A stretch of DNA of 64,000 nucleotides, taken from NCBI GenBank assembly GCA_015146655.1, contig VKHL01000009.1, positions 248,001-312,000 of the forward strand, given 5' to 3'. Position 1 is the stretch's first letter. The number at the start of each line of letters is the position of its first letter. Below the pieces are notes generated by a model. That model was given only the letters and a program-made list of their open reading frames with translations, did no database searches and was not told the DNA's origin. Below, one piece after another: positions 60,364 to 64,000 of this stretch. The translations under genes were made by a program, and so were the position numbers. Source of the stretch: Ochromonas danica (lineage: Eukaryota; Sar; Chrysophyceae; Chromulinales; Chromulinaceae).

Positions 60364-61233
60364 TCAAAGGTTATGACCAAATTCTCCCATGAGACCGAAA
60401 TGATCAGAAGCAAAAAGGGGAACCACTTCACTTCCTAGAAGCACACGAACTACCTTATTTCTAGGAGGGGATCCATCTTGAGTTGATTCTCCAGCAGTCA
60501 ATGAGATTGGCTCATTCCCTATTAGCTCAGCCCTGACAGGTCGCCATGCTGTGTCTTGCTTGAAAAGGATTCGATCATATCGCATCTGCTCAGTAGGATC
60601 ACTTGCAAGAGGATTGACTGTCCCATCAAAAGTATATCCAGGGTCATCTTCTGCCTTGTGAAGAGTCAACCAAAGGTCTCCATAGCCAGGCAATCGTTGA
60701 GATAGAGAGTCATTCTCAAGTCTGTTCTGACCCTGATGATCATGATTGTGATAGTTGCGATAGGAGCAAAAGTTGAAATCTCCACAAAGCAAAGAGAAGG
60801 AAGAAGTTTGCAAACTCTCCGCACAAAGGCTGAGCTGTGCTTCTCGAGTAGGGTGATTGTCTAGAGATTCCAGATGAACATTTCCTATGGAGACCGACCA
60901 GTCAGGCAGGTCAGCAATGAGTAGTTTGCGGTCCATTTGAGTGGGCAAGTCAACCCATCGAAATGAAGAGTTTAAGTCCTTCCTAACGAGTGTCAAGACA
61001 CCATAAGGACGAACCGTGTCACCAATCATCTCACTACTGTCAGAGCAGTGGTAGTTGGCTAGTAAAGTGGATGACAAGGAGAGAGAGTGGTGCAGGAAGG
61101 TGGGAGTGACTTCTTGTAGACAAATCACATGAGGAAGGAGATCTTCGCAAATCTTGACAACAGCATCACCCCTAGCCTTTCTTTCAAATCGATCAAACCA
61201 TATATTCCATGTCAAGACAGATAAAGTGCGCAT
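60364..61233 (-). CDS. TDP2-like endonuclease/exonuclease/phosphatase family protein
   Basis: 289 residues, intronless. It has the four motifs of the EEP superfamily in the TDP2 spacing: LTWNIWF (Trp9-Asn10), CLQE (Glu41, Mg ligand), CGDFNF (~148-153) and ASDHFGL (~276, catalytic His), plus GNVHLES and RYDRILF. TDP2 removes topoisomerase II 5'-tyrosyl adducts from DNA. The TWN-LQE-GDFN-SDH set and overall length fit TDP2 without its N-terminal UBA domain, but other EEP phosphodiesterases share these motifs, so substrate is inferred. Confidence 0.8.
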   Translation of the reverse strand: MRTLSVLTWNIWFDRFERKARGDAVVKICEDLLPHVICLQEVTPTFLHHSLSLSSTLLANYHCSDSSEMIGDTVRPYGVLTLVRKDLNSSFRWVDLPTQMDRKLLIADLPDWSVSIGNVHLESLDNHPTREAQLSLCAESLQTSSFSLLCGDFNFCSYRNYHNHDHQGQNRLENDSLSQRLPGYGDLWLTLHKAEDDPGYTFDGTVNPLASDPTEQMRYDRILFKQDTAWRPVRAELIGNEPISLTAGESTQDGSPPRNKVVRVLLGSEVVPLFASDHFGLMGEFGHNL

Positions 61234-61463
61234 TCGATCCCAATAACCATCTCATGGGATCAACAGTGGGCTAGACTCTCCTAAAGTTAACGTGAAGTTA
61301 ACGGTGTATTAAGTTAAGAAGGGATGATGGAAGGTTTGAATTTGAGCAAGGAAGAAGATTGAGACAACCATCGCATTCCATCGTTAGACTGGTGGGTCAT
61401 CTCATCAACATCATTCTCGTTCTATTTTTTCATAGTAACGATCAATAATTATATATTTATAAG
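61234..61463. promoter_or_regulatory. Divergent promoter region TDP2-like / SET gene
   Basis: 230 bases separate divergent start codons. A TATATATTTATAA-like run lies about 10-15 bases before the SET gene ATG, too close for an ordinary TATA box. Confidence 0.35.
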
Positions 61464-64000
61464 ATGAGTCAAAAGAGCAAAGATCCGCGAGTGGTTCTTG
61501 AAACAGTGATAAAAGAAGCTGACAGCAAACTTTTGAAAGACATGGTCAAGCTCATGAATCGTATTGAGCGAATTCTCATCCCGAGCTCGTCCATCACTTA
61601 CAATCCTCTTACAGAGAAGCTTGCAAACCTTATGACGACTGTTCGTCAAGGTAGTTATTTACGAGATGTTAAAGAATTCCAAGTGGAGAATATTCTCAAC
61701 GTCTTGAGTGCTAATTCTGAGTTAGTCTTGAGAAGTGTGGATTGGAGAGCTTTTGAAGAGGATCTATGTCGTCTATTGCAAGAGAACAAGTCCTCTGAGG
61801 AGGTCCTTGAAGATGGTGCTATGACTGTGTCTGTCACTCTTCCACGAGAAGTCAAGCAAGAGATTGATGTGGAAGTACGTCTACACAATGAGAAGATGGC
61901 CAAGGCTATGAAGAAAGAGAAGCTCAGGCAACTTCAGGTTAGCTTCTTGGCTCTTGTTTTGTGTCTCATCTCACTCTAATAATGGATGCGCTGGTTTGTT
62001 TTATAGTTTCGTAATAATCAACCAGTTTTCCCGGCCAAATGGAGGAAAGAGCCCTTCCCTCCACGAGAGTATATTAAACTAACAGAATATGAAGTCACAG
62101 ATGCTGTTGATGTAGATGAAGCCAAGGACCTTCTTTCTCAGTTGAACACTCCTCTTGACGGCTATCTTGGTCAAGCCTATAACTATGATGATCATGGCCT
62201 CACTGAGGAATGGATGCTGACCTTTAGAGACAAGAAGAGTCTAAAAGCCACAGATAATGAGGTCATTCGTACTCAGTTAAGTAGCCTCTTAGAGATTATG
62301 ATGGTACAAGTACAGGATCGTGTGTGTACCTCAGAGAGAGTATTGAACAATCCACCGCTACAACTGGGTGTTGATATTAAGGAAGTACCTGTATGGGGTA
62401 TTGATTGCTACACTCGTACCATGATTGAGTTGAATATCAATGATCGAGCACCGAAACGTCTTGTTCATGCTTCAGCGGTCAAGAACTTCATCGAGCGGGT
62501 GTTGTTGCCAAGTATTAATGCTCAAGATCCCAAGGAAGCACATGATATGACTGTTGCCCTCAAAGCGATTGTAGTTTCTAGCCAACCTCGTGCTTTCAGT
62601 GCAGAGCGAGATATTATCTTTGCACAATGTGTTCTCGATACGATCGATGAGATCGGAATAGAGAACTTTCGCATTCATCCTAAAGGTACTGGAGTGATTT
62701 GTATTCGACCTGAAGGTATTCCTGCACATGTTTTCGTCACTGAATATCTTGGAGAAGTCTATCCACCTTATCGATGGTGTGAGAGACTGGATGTTATTGA
62801 GCAAGCACAAAAGCGATTTGAATTAAAGCCAACTTTACCTGATTTCTACAATATTCTCTTGGAGAGACCACGTCAAGACCCTCGAGGCTACGGTCTTCTC
62901 TATGTTGATGCCTCTCAAAAAGCTAATGTTGGTAGCTCATGTTCCCATTCTTGTGACGCAAATTGCACTTCAGCAGTTGTTGCACGTAATGGCAAGCTAA
63001 CAATCGCCTTAACCACTGTAAGCTAGCTTTGTGTTTCTTTTCATTGTTTGGCACCTTCCTCTGATGGATACCGTTCTTCTGGGTGTTGTGCTCTTCTCTA
63101 GAATCGACACGTTTATTATGGCGAAGAGCTTTGCATGGACTATTATTCCATTACCTCTTCCGATGTGGAATGGCGAGCTGCTATTTGTCTTTGTGGAATG
63201 ACTTCTTGTAGAGGCTCTTTCCTACATTTTGCCACACAGGATGACCTACAACAAGTACTAAATCAGAACTTTGGACCAGGTCTAAGATATGCATCACTTC
63301 TAAGGGCTTGTTCTGATCTTCCAACCAGTCAATCGGACTTGGATATCATGGCGAGACATGGCATACAGCAAGTGGCATTGGGTCATAACCCTCCTGCCTG
63401 GATGCACAAGTATATCTCAGACATTTTGCGCTTTATAGAATTTGAAAGAAAGGCTTTGCCATGTGCGCTTTTACGAGATCAGCGAGATTTGTCGTATAGT
63501 TTTGCCGGTGCTGATATGGATGCCCGCTGTGTCATGGAGCAGCGAATCCAGAGTATGGTTAGCTGTATTTCCATGGTAAATCGCGTACTAGTATCACAGC
63601 CATTGGAATCTGATGAGCAAGTTAAGAGCAAGACCTTATATCCACTTCAGGCTTTCACGGTGGCTGATGCAGTTCGATTAGTGTGGGCCAAATTGCAACG
63701 TATCCCTGAACTCTTGACAACTCACTTGATATCGAAATCGAAAGATGGGGAAATTGATATCCAAGAGACTTTCAATAAGATTGAGGAGATTCTAGTTCAG
63801 TCACCTCCTCCAGGGTTTAACGGCCTCAGAGAGCGTTGTTTAGAAATTCGCCAAGCCCTCTTATCTATTGAGAAGACATATCTTGGTAAGGCTCGATTGG
63901 GACAACTAGCAGATGTTCTTTTACTTTATGCTTTCACTACGAACTTCTCTCGTCCTCGACTCTACAATGCCGTTAAATCAGGTATGATAACTGTAAACGC
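61464..64000 (+). CDS. ATXR3-like SET-domain histone methyltransferase (3' partial)
   Basis: Exons 61464-61937, 62007-63017 and 63102 to at least 63981, with introns of 69 and 84 nt. The frame is open to the right edge, although GTATGA at 63982 could be a donor. Over 780 residues are visible. The SET domain begins near VTEYLGEVYP, includes YNILLERPRQDPRGYGLLYVD without its usual Asn-His pair, then CSHSCDANC (~470-480), YYGEELCMDY across intron 2 (~500-509) and a post-SET CLCGMTSC (524-531). The order and the region after it (ALGHNPPAWMHKYISDILRF, IEFERKALP) match plant ATXR3/SDG2, an H3K4 methyltransferase. No PHD, PWWP or other reader domain is seen in the N-terminal 350 residues. Specificity is inferred from family. 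Confidence 0.85.

Noticed and set aside
1-64000. tRNA, rRNA and CRISPR arrays
   Set aside because: I looked for B-box-like words, conserved rRNA segments and regularly spaced repeats with unique spacers and found none that held up; the tandem repeats have no spacers.
1-64000. Retroviral, LTR or other virus-derived elements
   Set aside because: No reverse transcriptase, integrase, capsid or long terminal repeat was recognised; the only mobile elements seen are DNA-transposon type.

Overview
The window is nuclear DNA from a protist, most likely a stramenopile (heterokont), perhaps a chrysophyte-like or related alga. The reasons are GT-AG introns that are mostly 58 to 93 nt, gene spacing of a few hundred bases, giant surface proteins with PSSQPS-type stalks (a hallmark of heterokont genomes), a VKOR-thioredoxin fusion of the kind found in plastid lineages, and a plant-like ATXR3-type SET gene. 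The lineage is inferred from protein style only and was not tested by any search.

Layout. 1-15278: 3' part of a giant gene (5091 codons, no introns, open at the left edge) for a membrane protein with NHL-type beta-propeller modules, a PSSQP stalk, an REJ/PKD-like region, EGF-like cysteines and about seven membrane segments. 15942-26180: a compact housekeeping block with UTP15, a family A DNA polymerase (PolQ/PolN type), phosphomannomutase, a UBAC2-like rhomboid pseudoprotease and exocyst EXO70. 26319-27455: a LIM-domain protein. 27456-30075: a gene-poor stretch with short tandem repeats, a 190-bp hairpin element, a 286-bp foldback MITE and a possible Myb-like relic. 30076-35460: a very large LRR membrane protein with about ten membrane segments and no kinase. 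35461-36035: a second copy of the hairpin element. 36382-42171: SCOT (ketone body CoA transferase), two DJ-1 copies with identical coding sequence and diverged flanks, a relic of a PSSQP stalk, and cytochrome c. 42436-43794: a decayed PIF/Harbinger DNA transposon. 44251-54348: a second, complete giant NHL/stalk/REJ/7TM gene with a signal peptide and a 10-base assembly gap in its stalk. 54349-56091: AT-rich and gene-poor. 56092-63981: mitochondrial-type TyrRS, a small single-pass membrane protein, VKOR-Trx, a TDP2-like phosphodiesterase, and an ATXR3-like SET methyltransferase cut by the right edge.

The most unusual content is the pair of giant paralogous receptors 29 kb apart. Their membrane halves are closely alike, but their ectodomains differ by duplication of whole ~700-residue propeller modules and by independently expanding stalk repeats. 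The LRR protein between them has the same overall plan: a huge ectodomain, a first membrane segment and then a multi-pass C-terminus. Other points worth a second look are the 704-bp perfectly identical DJ-1 pair inside diverged flanks, the two types of hairpin element around the LRR gene, a leucine at the usually aromatic O-helix position of the polymerase, and a stop-free intron in the gene at 58149. Each housekeeping gene stands alone; no operon-like or pathway cluster is visible.
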